Assembly (NCBI GenBank): GCA_031291055.1 | Contig: JARLJU010000058.1 | Location: 1-64,000, forward strand | From: Rudaea sp. | Lineage (GTDB): Bacteria > Pseudomonadota > Gammaproteobacteria > Xanthomonadales > Rhodanobacteraceae | Direction of reading: 5' to 3' | Length of the DNA stretch: 64,000 nucleotides | In this document: piece after piece, positions 41,908 through 49,772 of the stretch | Layout: the number at the start of each line of letters is the position of its first letter | Position numbering within the stretch: position 1 is the first letter of the stretch | The notes under the pieces: generated by a model | What the model saw: only the letters and a program-made list of their open reading frames with translations | The model's database searches: none | Told to the model about the DNA's origin: nothing | Made by a program: the position numbers and the translations under genes

Positions 41908-42105
41908 TCAGCCTCCTGCGCAGGAATCCAGCATCGCCATCGCCAGAACTTCGACGCACGTCAGCCTTGCAGGCGCAGCCACGTCGGCATCGTTTGCGCC
42001 ACGGGGAAGCTGATCGATGCTGATTGTGGTGGGAAGCTGATCGACGGCGGGTGCTCGCGTAGTCGAAGATTGCAGTTCAAGACCGGTGGTATGCAGCTTG
42101 TTCAT
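41908..42105 (-). CDS. 65-residue unknown peptide ending CAGG
   Basis: A short frame on the minus strand with a strong GAGGAA ribosome site eight bases before ATG 42105. The peptide has a polar N-terminal half with a duplicated element (VDQLPTTIS, IDQLP), an acidic middle (RGANDADVAAPA) and a hydrophobic C-terminus (LTCVEVLAMAMLDSCAGG) with two cysteines. There is no signal peptide at the N-terminus. The split between a polar leader-like part and a Cys-containing C-terminal part recalls ribosomally made peptide precursors, but no maturation enzyme is visible nearby. Family not recognised. It lies about 200 bases outside the left end of the integrated element. Confidence 0.5.
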   Translation of the reverse strand: MNKLHTTGLELQSSTTRAPAVDQLPTTISIDQLPRGANDADVAAPARLTCVEVLAMAMLDSCAGG

Positions 42106-42308
42106 GGCCAGTTCCTCGTTTCGAAGTTGCCGCGATGCGCGATTTGCGCCGGCGTCATTGCCCCCGCACTACGAGGAACGCCAAAAGGCGGTGATTCGCG
42201 TCATTTGCCAGGCTGTTCGGAATACCCGGCAGGTAGCGCGGACGGAGTGGAGCGCAATCGGGGCGAAGTTCTCACCGAGCAATGGTCGGAATCGAGCAAC
42301 AGATTCAA

Positions 42309-42353
42309 TGGCGACCCCGGCCCGATTTGAACGGGCGACCTCGCCCTTAGGAG
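42309..42353. repeat. attachment site, distal copy (tRNA-Arg 3' fragment)
   Basis: These 45 bases are identical to 51490-51534 and correspond to the tRNA-Arg sequence from the anticodon loop to the CCA end. The next base differs (T here, G in the tRNA), which marks one edge of the crossover region. Confidence 0.93.
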
Positions 42354-42837
42354 TTCGACCGAGCCTAATCTGCGCAACTTTCCACAACTCAGGACAGTAG
42401 GAAAGACGCGGGTTGGCTTTTGTCCAAGTTCGGGTGCAGTTGCCAGTTGTAATAGCACACTGTCCCTACAGTGTCCCTGAGGAAATGCGTGCTTTCGGTT
42501 AAATCAGCGACCCGATGCGCAAAAGTTATCGTCTGCAGGCTGGCGCTCAGCGAGCGGAGGGGGCGGCGAATCCGCATTCAACCTGTAAGGCTTAGAATGC
42601 CGGATCGAACACCAAGTACGGAAACCATAGATTCATAGGCAAAACGCTCACGTTTTGAGAAATCTTTGAGAAGTCGCTGAGGAGGTTTTGAAGATTTTTG
42701 CCCACGGCATCCCCATACTTCTGGCTGGCGAGGTTCATTCGACTGTGCGAGCCCGGCTACGATACTTGGCAAGCTTGTGCGCATTGCCCGGTTCTTCGAT
42801 GTTTCCTTCATCCATCGCTGCAATAGGGAGTAGAGCC
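42354..42837. other. left end of the integrative element, non-coding
   Basis: About 480 bases without a supported gene. It holds the left arm-type repeat (42461-42482), a 7-bp hairpin CAAAACG/CGTTTTG at 42640-42657, and presumably the promoter of the exported-protein genes. Short frames on the minus strand here have no ribosome site or homology I recognise. Confidence 0.65.
42461..42482. repeat. left arm-type repeat of the element
   Basis: TGTCCCTACAGTGTCCCTGAGG contains two direct GTCCCT units. It matches 51424-51445 at 20 of 22 positions in the same orientation. It lies 107 bases inside the left attachment repeat. The placement suggests integrase or excisionase arm sites. Confidence 0.7.
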
Positions 42838-44649
42838 ATGAGACGTACGCTGCTATCCGCTGCGCTGGTCGCAGCCCTGGTTTCCGCTACCGGCACTGCC
42901 GCGGCGGCCAGCTTCACCTATCACGGCAGCCTGCAGGATGGCGGCAAGCCGGCAGACGGCAGCTACGACATCGAGTTGATGCTGTACTCCGCGTCCAGTG
43001 GCGGCAGCGTCATCGGCGGCCCGCTGATCATGAACAAGGTTGCGGTACACAACGGCAGCTTCAGCACGCAGGCGGATTTCGGCCCGCTGGCAAAATCCTT
43101 TAGTCAGGCTTTTGTCAGCACTAGCGTTCGCAGCCCCGGTCAGGGCGAATTCGTCAGCCTGGATACGCGGGCACAGGTGAGTGTGTCTCCCGCGTCCAGC
43201 GTATGTCCCGGAGCGTGGACGCTGGACGGCAATGCCGGCAATCCGGCGGGCAGCTATCTCGGGACGGCGGACACGAAGCCACTCACATTCGAGGTGAATG
43301 GCACGCAAGTGGGGCAAATTACAGTCTCCGGGAACGCTACCATTGCCCCTTCCGCAGCCAACGTCGTATTTGGGTCGCCGACCAACAACGTGGGCGGCGG
43401 CTTAGGCGGCGCCACGATTGCCGGTGGCGGCGATGCGGGAACCAATTGCGGTTCGGGCACCCAGCCATGTGGCAATTCCGTGACGCAGTACTGGGCCACC
43501 GTCGGCGGCGGTCGAGCCAACGTTGCGAGTGGTACTACCTCAACGGTTGCCGGCGGCTATGGCAATGCGGCGAGTGGAAATGAATCAACTGTCGCTGGCG
43601 GGTATGAAAACCAGGCGGCAGGACGTGTTTCGACCGTTGGCGGCGGCGGCGGCGACAGCGCGATAGGGGACAGATCCACAGTCGCTGGCGGAAGCGCCAA
43701 TGTCGCGAGCGGTTTTGCTGCGACGATTCCAGGCGGATTTGGCAATACTGCTGGTGGCGACTACAGTTTTGCAGGTGGATATGGAGCCGTGGCTCGGGCT
43801 GCCTCGGCAACAGTTACGCCGGGGTGCACTGCAGGGACCAATTGCGGCGACTACGGCACATTTGTTTGGGAAGACGCGTCTAACCAAGGTACGAACTTCA
43901 CGTCCACTGGCCCGAACCAGTTCCTGATTCAGGCGAACGGTGGCGTGGCGATCAACGGAACCCCCGTGGCCAACACCGATGAATTGACGGTTTACGGCAA
44001 CGGCAACGGGAATAACAACGTCAATCTTCACCTGCTTCCGTTTGGAGCCACGCAGGGATTCAATGTGAGGGCCATGGGGGGCGGCAGCATCGTCCCGTCC
44101 TTTCAAATCACGCAAGATGGTGCCATTACGGCGACGCGATTCGACATTGGGTCGACCGGAAATATCGGACTGCTCGGTGCCGGCACGGGCACGAACCCGC
44201 TGACGGTTGGCACCGATACAACGAATGGCAATGGCGCATTCCTTTCCGCGGGTGGCGTCTGGACCGCCGGTTCAAGTCGCACGTTCAAGGAAGATTTCGC
44301 CCGGATCGATGCGAGCAGCATCTTGGCGAAAGTGATCGAATTGCCAGTACAGACCTGGTTCTACAAGAACGATCATCAGGAGGGTCGGCACATGGGTCCT
44401 GTGGCGGAAGACTTCGCCGCACTATTCGGCCTAGGTAATGATGACAAGCACATCGGTGGTGTAGACGAGAGCGGAGTCGCCTTCGCAGCGATTCAAGGCT
44501 TGAATCAGAAAGTCGAGGCGGAAAAAGTGGAGAACGCGGACCTCAAGGAGAAAAGCGACACGTTGGCGCGGGAGAATGCGGAATTGCGCAGCAAGCTTGA
44601 TGATCTGACTGCGCGTATGAGTCGGCTCGAAGCCAAGCAGGGACAGTGA
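42838..44649 (+). CDS. exported YadA-like-repeat protein with C-terminal S74 chaperone domain
   Basis: A 603-residue protein starting at ATG 42838 with GGGAG eight bases upstream. A clean signal peptide (residues 1-23, ending AAAA-S) is followed by a beta-rich domain. Residues about 220-320 hold a run of 14-residue repeats of the form STVAGGYxNxASG, as in heads of trimeric adhesins and phage fibres. The C-terminus from about residue 478 is an intramolecular chaperone of the endosialidase/Peptidase S74 family: SSRTFKEDF with the Ser-Lys dyad for self-cleavage, MGPVAEDFAALFG, and a terminal coiled coil (LKEKSDTLARENAELRSKL). It is likely a trimeric surface fibre that cleaves off its chaperone after folding. 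Confidence 0.85.
   Translation: MRRTLLSAALVAALVSATGTAAAASFTYHGSLQDGGKPADGSYDIELMLYSASSGGSVIGGPLIMNKVAVHNGSFSTQADFGPLAKSFSQAFVSTSVRSPGQGEFVSLDTRAQVSVSPASSVCPGAWTLDGNAGNPAGSYLGTADTKPLTFEVNGTQVGQITVSGNATIAPSAANVVFGSPTNNVGGGLGGATIAGGGDAGTNCGSGTQPCGNSVTQYWATVGGGRANVASGTTSTVAGGYGNAASGNESTVAGGYENQAAGRVSTVGGGGGDSAIGDRSTVAGGSANVASGFAATIPGGFGNTAGGDYSFAGGYGAVARAASATVTPGCTAGTNCGDYGTFVWEDASNQGTNFTSTGPNQFLIQANGGVAINGTPVANTDELTVYGNGNGNNNVNLHLLPFGATQGFNVRAMGGGSIVPSFQITQDGAITATRFDIGSTGNIGLLGAGTGTNPLTVGTDTTNGNGAFLSAGGVWTAGSSRTFKEDFARIDASSILAKVIELPVQTWFYKNDHQEGRHMGPVAEDFAALFGLGNDDKHIGGVDESGVAFAAIQGLNQKVEAEKVENADLKEKSDTLARENAELRSKLDDLTARMSRLEAKQGQ
43498..43800 (+). repeat. in-frame YadA-like head repeats
   Basis: About seven imperfect repeats of roughly 14 codons with the consensus S-T-V-A-G-G-Y-x-N-x-A-S-G. 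Examples are TVAGGYGNAASG, TVAGGYENQAAG, TVAGGSANVASG and TIPGGFGNTAGG. Confidence 0.8.
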
Positions 44650-44650
44650 T

Positions 44651-44965
44651 ATGGATGCGCGCCTTTCTTTAGCTTCAATCCTTGCCGGTATTGTCTCATT
44701 GACTCCATATGCTGCGTCGGCGACGACTGCGTCACAACCGCCACGCTTCCAGTTGGTCGGCTCGGGCACTCTGACGGTGGATCAGCCTGTGTTGAAAAAT
44801 GGAAATGTGAAGATCAAAGCGCATCTGACGCCAAGCGATGCCGCGAGCGCGCCATCTGTGCAAGAAGGCGGCGGATTCGCGCTGATTGCCAATCTCTCCG
44901 CAGCATCCCTGGTTTGTTACAACGACACTATCTTCCGCGATGATTTCGATGGCGATGGGTTCTAG
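44651..44965 (+). CDS. small exported protein with C-terminal IF-x-x-x-F motif
   Basis: A 104-residue protein beginning one base after the S74 gene stop (ATG 44651). Its first 25 residues form a signal peptide (LSLASILAGIVSLTPYAASA). The mature part is a short beta-rich segment (FQLVGSGTLTVDQPVLKNGNVKIKAHL) that could be a fragment of a larger domain. It ends CYNDTIFRDDFDGDGF. The IF-x-x-x-F-D ending parallels that of the beta-helix protein downstream. There is no membrane anchor, and function is unknown. Close spacing suggests one transcript with the S74 gene. Confidence 0.72.
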   Translation: MDARLSLASILAGIVSLTPYAASATTASQPPRFQLVGSGTLTVDQPVLKNGNVKIKAHLTPSDAASAPSVQEGGGFALIANLSAASLVCYNDTIFRDDFDGDGF

Positions 44966-45026
44966 GAAAGTGCAATTGGGTGACAAGACCGTTGATCCCT
45001 TAGCGATACATTACGGAGCAAACAAC

Positions 45027-46877
45027 ATGCACTCACGACTTGCGCGCACGTCACAATCCAAGATGAAGCGTCATCCTCTCGCTGTTGCACTGAGTTTCGC
45101 CATCGCCGCGGCTGCGTCGGTAGCCAGTGCAGCGACAATTCAGGTAACCACCGCCGACGATCCTACTGGAACGGTCAACACCTGCACCTTGCGCCAGGCC
45201 ATTGCGTCGATGAATGGCGCGGCCATTGCGTCGCCGTCCAACTGTGTCAACAACAGCGCCAACGGCTTCGGGACCGGCGACGCCATTACGTTCGCTCCGG
45301 GTGTGACCTCGGTGACGCTGGCCGATAGCACCAACAACGAATTGCTGATTACGGATTCAGATCTGACCATCACGGGCAGCGGCTCAGGTGGCGTCACAGT
45401 TTCACGTGTCACAGGTGCTACGCATTCGTTCCGCATCTTTCACGACACCGGGAGCACGGGCGCGGCATTCCAGGAGATCCTGAATCTAAGCGGCCTGACG
45501 ATTACAAACGGCGCGACCATCGCCGCCAATGCAAGCGGCGGCGCGATCTTGATGGAACCCTCGGCGTATACGACAGCCAGACTCGCGATGACGAATTGCG
45601 TTGTGAGTGGCAGCTCGACCAGTGGCGCGAGCGCTGAAGGTGGCGCGATTGCAGGATCGGGCACAGCGGCGATGCACAGCGGGACCGCTGTTACCTTGAT
45701 GGGCAGCACCGTCAGTGGCAATTCGACGGATAATTCCAACGCCGGAGGCGGAGCGATCTATGCCGCCGCCGTCACTCTGAAAGACAGTATTGTGAGCGGC
45801 AATACGACGATGGGAGCCACAAGTCCCGGAGGTGCGATACAGGCCGTCGACGTGAACATGAGCTACAGCACAGTAAGTCACAACTCGACAGTCGGCAACA
45901 ATTCACCCGGTGGCGGTATTGCCGCGCAATCCACACGCTATGCGACGGGAGGGTTCAGCGGCAACTACAACATCGTCAGCTACAACAGTACGGCCGGCAC
46001 TCAATCTCCGGGTGGTGGCATCTATGCAGCGTCGACCCCCACTCTCGGCCTGTCCAATGAAATCATCTCGAACAATTCCACATCAGCCGCCGACAGCAAC
46101 GGTGGCGGCATTTACGTTTCCTCGTACTACGGAGTGAGCTTTGAATCGAGCACGATAAGCGGCAATGCAGTCACAAACAGCTCAAGCAGTGGCGGCGGCA
46201 TCTGGTCGCGATTCGGAAAAGGAGTAATCAAACATGTGTTTGAAAGCACGATCAGCGGCAACTCAGCTGCAGGCCAGGGCAGCGCCATCAGCATAAACGT
46301 ATGCTCTTCGAGTGCCGCGAGGGCATTGAACATCTACAACAGTACCATGGCTTTCAATACGGCAGACGCCGTTGGCGGCGGAGCTGTGTACGCAGGCAAC
46401 GTGGGCTGCCCTGCGGCCGAATCCACCAAACCCACTAGCGGCTTGGTAACTATCACGAGTTCGATCCTTTCGAACAATTCGTCCGACATCGCCGCGCAAA
46501 CAGGTTTTGCGCTCACCGTCGACACCAGTTTCGACTTGATCCAGAATCCGCCGAGCGGAGGCGCAATTACTCTGGTCAATGCCGGTGACAGTCCTGCGGT
46601 TATCTCTGTTGATCCTCTCCTCAAGGCTCTTGCCGACAATGGTTGCTTCAAGATGTCCGGGGCAGCGGGCGGCGCGGCCTGCGTGCAGACGCACGCGATA
46701 GGCTGCCGTAGCGTAGCTTTCAATAGTGGCAGCAATCCCCTCGGCGACTCGTACGACGAGCGCGGCAACGGCTTCCCGCGGGTGTCCGACTCCACGACGG
46801 ACATCGGCGCCTACCAGTTCTCGTACACTGTCAATGGTGATGAGATCTTCTGCAATGGCTTCGAGAGCTACCAATAG
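45027..46877 (+). CDS. exported right-handed beta-helix protein (CSLREA-type N-terminus)
   Basis: A 616-residue exported protein starting at ATG 45027, with GGAG nine bases upstream; ATG 45063 is an alternative. The signal peptide is residues about 13-35 (HPLAVALSFAIAAAASVASA). Just after it comes the CSLREA-like motif NTCTLRQAIASMN. Many short turns of a parallel beta-helix follow (SGLTITNGATI, SGSSTSGASAEGGAI, STISGNAVTNSSSSGGGIW, STISGNSAAGQGSAI), rich in Asn/Ser/Gly ladders. The C-terminal region FNSGSNPLGDSYDERGNGFPRV and TDIGAYQFS is the conserved end of this family. The last residues are DEIFCNGFESYQ. It probably acts outside the cell as an adhesin or polysaccharide-binding protein. 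Confidence 0.85.
   Translation: MHSRLARTSQSKMKRHPLAVALSFAIAAAASVASAATIQVTTADDPTGTVNTCTLRQAIASMNGAAIASPSNCVNNSANGFGTGDAITFAPGVTSVTLADSTNNELLITDSDLTITGSGSGGVTVSRVTGATHSFRIFHDTGSTGAAFQEILNLSGLTITNGATIAANASGGAILMEPSAYTTARLAMTNCVVSGSSTSGASAEGGAIAGSGTAAMHSGTAVTLMGSTVSGNSTDNSNAGGGAIYAAAVTLKDSIVSGNTTMGATSPGGAIQAVDVNMSYSTVSHNSTVGNNSPGGGIAAQSTRYATGGFSGNYNIVSYNSTAGTQSPGGGIYAASTPTLGLSNEIISNNSTSAADSNGGGIYVSSYYGVSFESSTISGNAVTNSSSSGGGIWSRFGKGVIKHVFESTISGNSAAGQGSAISINVCSSSAARALNIYNSTMAFNTADAVGGGAVYAGNVGCPAAESTKPTSGLVTITSSILSNNSSDIAAQTGFALTVDTSFDLIQNPPSGGAITLVNAGDSPAVISVDPLLKALADNGCFKMSGAAGGAACVQTHAIGCRSVAFNSGSNPLGDSYDERGNGFPRVSDSTTDIGAYQFSYTVNGDEIFCNGFESYQ
46809..46877 (+). other. C-terminal IF-x-x-x-F-E motif of the beta-helix protein
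   Basis: The last residues GDEIFCNGFE match the pattern of the small protein upstream (NDTIFRDDFD). The shared form is [ND]-x-x-I-F-x-[DN]-[DG]-F-[ED]. I recall similar endings in exported proteins of this bacterial group; function as a sorting or processing signal is inference. Confidence 0.5.
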
Positions 46878-47120
46878 ACGTCACTGAATTCGATGGAATT
46901 GGTAACGCGGGAATCAAATTCGCCCGTCGTTAGCGCACGTACTATCTAGAATGGTTTCGGTCCGTGATAAGACCCATTTTTGGGGTGAATGGGTGGGGAG
47001 AACGTCCAAAATAAGAACTACGCGGGTGCTCGGCGGCGACGGGTGTAATTTGCAGTATCTCACCGATTGCTGCATGCCCGAAAGTGTGCGGTTTCCACAG
47101 TCATTTGAGATGCGCCAGAC

Positions 47121-47429
47121 TCAATCCGGGACCGTGCGATCCTGGCTGTATTGACAGCGACCCATAGGCCGGCATTTCTTGCAAAGTCCCCAATGTGACT
47201 TGCCGCCGAGCTCATGCCATTGACCGCATACGCAAGTCAGACACCAAATTAGGCCATCGAATCCGGTGCCTTCACGGTCGCGGGCGACCGCTTCTTTGAC
47301 TTTCGCCTTGAATGCATCGGAATCCGACTCTTCGGTGCCGAAGGCGTGAAAACGCAGAATCTTCGATGCGTGGACGTAAGTCGATTTTTCGAGAGCATTA
47401 ATCCGATGAGCGATTGCTCGATTGCGCAC
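47121..47429 (-). CDS. small zinc-ribbon-like protein of the element
   Basis: About 102 residues. The C-terminal third carries two cysteine pairs spaced like a zinc ribbon (CLTCVCGQWHELGGKSHWGLCKKC), while the N-terminal part is helical (NALEKSTYVHASKILRFHAF). The likely start is GTG 47429, overlapping the upstream DUF5681-like gene by 32 bases; the exact start is uncertain. It is the last gene of the minus-strand series. Its function is unknown; a DNA- or RNA-binding accessory of the element is plausible. Confidence 0.55.
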   Translation of the reverse strand: MRNRAIAHRINALEKSTYVHASKILRFHAFGTEESDSDAFKAKVKEAVARDREGTGFDGLIWCLTCVCGQWHELGGKSHWGLCKKCRPMGRCQYSQDRTVPD

Positions 47430-47844
47430 GCGCTTCCTCCAACACCGCAACGCGGCGCAACAATTCGTCCACCTCTTCGATTTTCGACACGCAGCCGATT
47501 GCCGCGACAAGGGACGCGCCCAAATCCGGAGGCAGTCGTCCATCGGAGACGGCAGCAAGCACCGCATGCGCCTTGTCCGCGAGCGCAAGTGCTCCGGCAA
47601 GCTCCGGCATATCTACTGGCGCAGCCGACGACCGATAGACAGGCAGGGCGCGTTCCAGCAACGTGCGAGCCGCTTGTACGTCGCCAGCAAGCGCGGCGTC
47701 TTGAAGCCTCGCTACGATAGCCTCAGCGTCAATCATTCCGCGCAGCCTTGCCTGCGGGTTTGGAATACCTTTTGGCCTCCCTTCTGGATTGCCTGACTGC
47801 CCTTTCTGCCATGCAGTTGAAGGCGGCTTTCGTTTCTTCTCCAT
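47398..47844 (-). CDS. DUF5681-like element protein
   Basis: A 148-residue protein whose N-terminus reads WQKGQSGNPEGRPKGIPN, the signature of small DUF5681-type proteins common on phages and plasmids. A helical segment (LQDAALAGDVQAARTLLERALP) and a C-terminal coiled coil (SKIEEVDELLRRVAVLEEARAQ) follow. The start at ATG 47844 has CCGGAG upstream; an in-frame extension to 47988 is not supported. Its role in the family is unknown. Confidence 0.75.
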   Translation of the reverse strand: MEKKRKPPSTAWQKGQSGNPEGRPKGIPNPQARLRGMIDAEAIVARLQDAALAGDVQAARTLLERALPVYRSSAAPVDMPELAGALALADKAHAVLAAVSDGRLPPDLGASLVAAIGCVSKIEEVDELLRRVAVLEEARAQSSNRSSD

Positions 47845-47860
47845 CGTGCTGTCTCCGGTG

Positions 47861-48031
47861 CTAAATACAGGGGCACCAACTCTCGCAATCATGTCTATCG
47901 TTCGGCCAAGGTCGCACCGGATCGCAACTTGTTCCGCAGCTACCCATTCCGCCTTCGGGGTTGATGGTGTTGTGACTGAAAAGCGCACAATCGCCGCACA
48001 CCACTGGCGGACGCGGGACGTAGCAGCTCAC
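47861..48031 (-). CDS. 56-residue cysteine-rich element protein
   Basis: A tiny protein beginning at GTG 48031, which overlaps the previous gene's stop as GTGA and has an AAGGGGG site. It contains about nine cysteines, including CGDC and the pattern NPEGGMGSCG, PWPNDRHDCESWCPC. Similar short CxxC proteins with an NPxGGxGxC core occur in integrated elements of xanthomonads and pseudomonads. A structural zinc or disulfide fold is likely, and function is unknown. Confidence 0.7.
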   Translation of the reverse strand: MSCYVPRPPVVCGDCALFSHNTINPEGGMGSCGTSCDPVRPWPNDRHDCESWCPCI

Positions 48032-48240
48032 GCTTGCGCCCCCTTGGCTCGCCATGCCTCTGCCTGGCGCTCGATCCTCCGGTAAGCCCAACGCCGGAAG
48101 GGGACAACGAACAGCGTGCAGCTAAGTCCGTAGAGGCCTACTTCGTAGCGTCGAATTTCGCGACTGCGATTGTTCCAGCCGGGCGCGCGATCCGCTTCCG
48201 CGAGCGCGCGCAGCACGTCATCGTACAGTTTCGGTTTCAT
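48028..48240 (-). CDS. 70-residue element protein with one hydrophobic segment
   Basis: A small protein starting at ATG 48240, overlapping the primase stop by four bases (ATGA). The N-terminal part is helical (YDDVLRALAEADRA). A hydrophobic stretch YGLSCTLFVVPFRRW near residues 37-51 could be a short membrane anchor. A basic helix ends it (RRIERQAEAWRAKG). No family recognised. Confidence 0.65.
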   Translation of the reverse strand: MKPKLYDDVLRALAEADRAPGWNNRSREIRRYEVGLYGLSCTLFVVPFRRWAYRRIERQAEAWRAKGAQA

Positions 48241-49499
48241 CGTGCGCTCCTTTTTCGGTTGCTGGTGGGTGAATCCACCAAATCCGCTAAAGACTGTTTA
48301 TCTATATAGGGGTGTACATTTTCGACACTGGCGCAAGGTTTCAATTTCGACACTGGGCCATTGCGCAGCCATTGCGGTGCAATCGTGAACAAATCAGGCT
48401 TCCTTCCGTTGCGTGAATTGCCGCTTTCGGTAACGCATTGCAGGATGCCCGATGCAATGGCGCGGCTACGGTGCCGGTAGAAAGTCTGCTTATTCGCAAA
48501 TCCCGGCAACCCTTCAAAGTCAGCCCACGTCAATGCGATGTTTTCCTGGTTGTAGCCGTTGTATCGACGAAACCATATCAGGACGATTTCATGTGCCGGA
48601 GGCGGTAACGCTTTCCATTCTGGCGAATCCAGCAACGAATGCAGTAGTAGGGTGAAGCCCTCCGACCCGTAGGCTACGGCGCGCGTTGCAATCGTGCCCA
48701 CTTCCGATGCGCATAACGGCGGCTGGCACCGTTCAGCATTGATCCGTTGTAGTCGATCATTCACTGCTTGCGCGTCGAATCCTTGGCGCACTAGCCCGCA
48801 CGCAAGCTCGAATAACGTCGCGTTGCGTTCGCCTTCGGAGATCATCGCTGGCAACGCTCGCTTATGGCGTGTTGCGCATGTCGAACTGGTGACGTTCGCG
48901 TGTCCGGCATCGGCTTGCACCGGCGCGCGACGTTTAACTATGCTTGAAATGGCGAAGGCTTCGACAAACTCGACATGCGAGTAATGCGGCGCATCGTGCA
49001 GTTCGACGATGCTGGTCTGGAACGGGTCGCCCTTGCAGTGCAGGAAGCCCGGCAGACGCATGACACGCGGTAAGTCGCAAACTTTCGGATCGCTGCCAAA
49101 GCGCGCGGCGATGGCTTGCTGGGTAGCCTTGAACGATTCCAGCGGTGCATCGATCAACAGCCAATACGCATGCCAGTGGCCCGTCGATGTTTCAATGATG
49201 CAATGCGGGCGCAATGGTGCCACCTGCACTGGTGCCAGCCGTGCACCGTCTAAGTCAGCGAAGTACGCCCTTACTCGCTGCACGTTGCAGATGCTGCGAC
49301 CTTTGCCGTCGCCTTCGTTCACCATAACGAACACACCTGCGCCGCGCGCGTTCAATCCGGCGATGGTGCCGGCATGCTCGGCGAGCGTGCCATGCAACAC
49401 ACAGGACAACCGTCGATCCTTGCGCGGGCTATCGTCGAAAGTCTGGAACGTGAACCGACTGCCAAGCACGCGCAGGAATTGTTCGGCTTCCGTGTTCAC
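48237..49499 (-). CDS. RepB/primase-polymerase-type replication protein with PriCT-like domain
   Basis: A 420-residue protein beginning at GTG 49499, coupled by GTGA to the AlpA-like gene. Residues about 10-190 form a primase-polymerase-like domain: YFADLDGARLAPVQ with metal-binding acidic residues, PHCIIETSTGHWHAYWLL, and the LPRVMRLPGFLHCKG motif of RepB-type primases. GERNATLFELACGLVRQGFDAQAVNDRL near residues 215-280 matches the helical PriCT region. The last part (NIALTWADFEGLPGFANKQTFYRHRSRAI) looks like a winged-helix DNA-binding module. It probably primes replication of the excised element. No helicase domain is present. Confidence 0.82.
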   Translation of the reverse strand: MNTEAEQFLRVLGSRFTFQTFDDSPRKDRRLSCVLHGTLAEHAGTIAGLNARGAGVFVMVNEGDGKGRSICNVQRVRAYFADLDGARLAPVQVAPLRPHCIIETSTGHWHAYWLLIDAPLESFKATQQAIAARFGSDPKVCDLPRVMRLPGFLHCKGDPFQTSIVELHDAPHYSHVEFVEAFAISSIVKRRAPVQADAGHANVTSSTCATRHKRALPAMISEGERNATLFELACGLVRQGFDAQAVNDRLQRINAERCQPPLCASEVGTIATRAVAYGSEGFTLLLHSLLDSPEWKALPPPAHEIVLIWFRRYNGYNQENIALTWADFEGLPGFANKQTFYRHRSRAIASGILQCVTESGNSRNGRKPDLFTIAPQWLRNGPVSKLKPCASVENVHPYIDKQSLADLVDSPTSNRKRSAR

Positions 49500-49702
49500 G
49501 CGGCTGCCTGGCGGTGATCGCGCAGCCACGCAACGAAAGCCGCTTCGTCGATGAGCACGCGGCGTCCGAGCTGTATTACGGCGGCATCAAGCCCATTATT
49601 CGCGCGATTGAATAGTAACCAGCGCAGACTTGATGGCGTGAACGCGGGGTATTTGCTGGCGAACTGTTCGACTTTGAAGAATTGTGGGTTGTCCACTTTC
49701 AT
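49496..49702 (-). CDS. AlpA/excisionase-like DNA-binding protein
   Basis: A 68-residue protein with a MerR/excisionase-type winged helix: FFKVEQFASKYPAFTPSSLRWLLF, then IQLGRRVLIDEAAFVAWLRDH, where GRRVLID...F is typical of AlpA/Xis-like proteins. Such proteins direct excision or activate the element's promoters. ATG 49702 is preceded by an AGGAGGT-like site. It is coupled to the primase gene by GTGA and lies 70 bases after the 188-residue gene. Confidence 0.78.
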   Translation of the reverse strand: MKVDNPQFFKVEQFASKYPAFTPSSLRWLLFNRANNGLDAAVIQLGRRVLIDEAAFVAWLRDHRQAAA

Positions 49703-49772
49703 AACCTCCTTTGGCCGGATGTTGTACGGCCTTGCGGAAGTTAGTTTTAGTGTGCAACCGCGCCGCTAGTTA

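Noticed and set aside
42309-42353. Pseudo-tRNA or second tRNA-Arg
   Set aside because: Only the 3' half is present and it equals the attachment repeat, so it is a recombination product of the element.
42578-42823. 81-codon minus-strand frame at the left end of the element
   Set aside because: No ribosome site, odd composition, and it overlaps the leader region of the S74 gene.
43498-43800. CRISPR-like or minisatellite repeat
   Set aside because: The periodicity is at protein level with degenerate codons, in frame in a YadA-like domain. No CRISPR spacing or cas genes are present in the window.
46951-47154. 67-codon plus-strand frame after the beta-helix gene
   Set aside because: No ribosome site or recognisable motif, and it runs into the opposing zinc-ribbon gene.
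47398-47600. Upstream extension of the zinc-ribbon frame to 47600
   Set aside because: That part is the shadow of the DUF5681-like gene in another frame; only the 3' portion from about 47429 has protein-like features.
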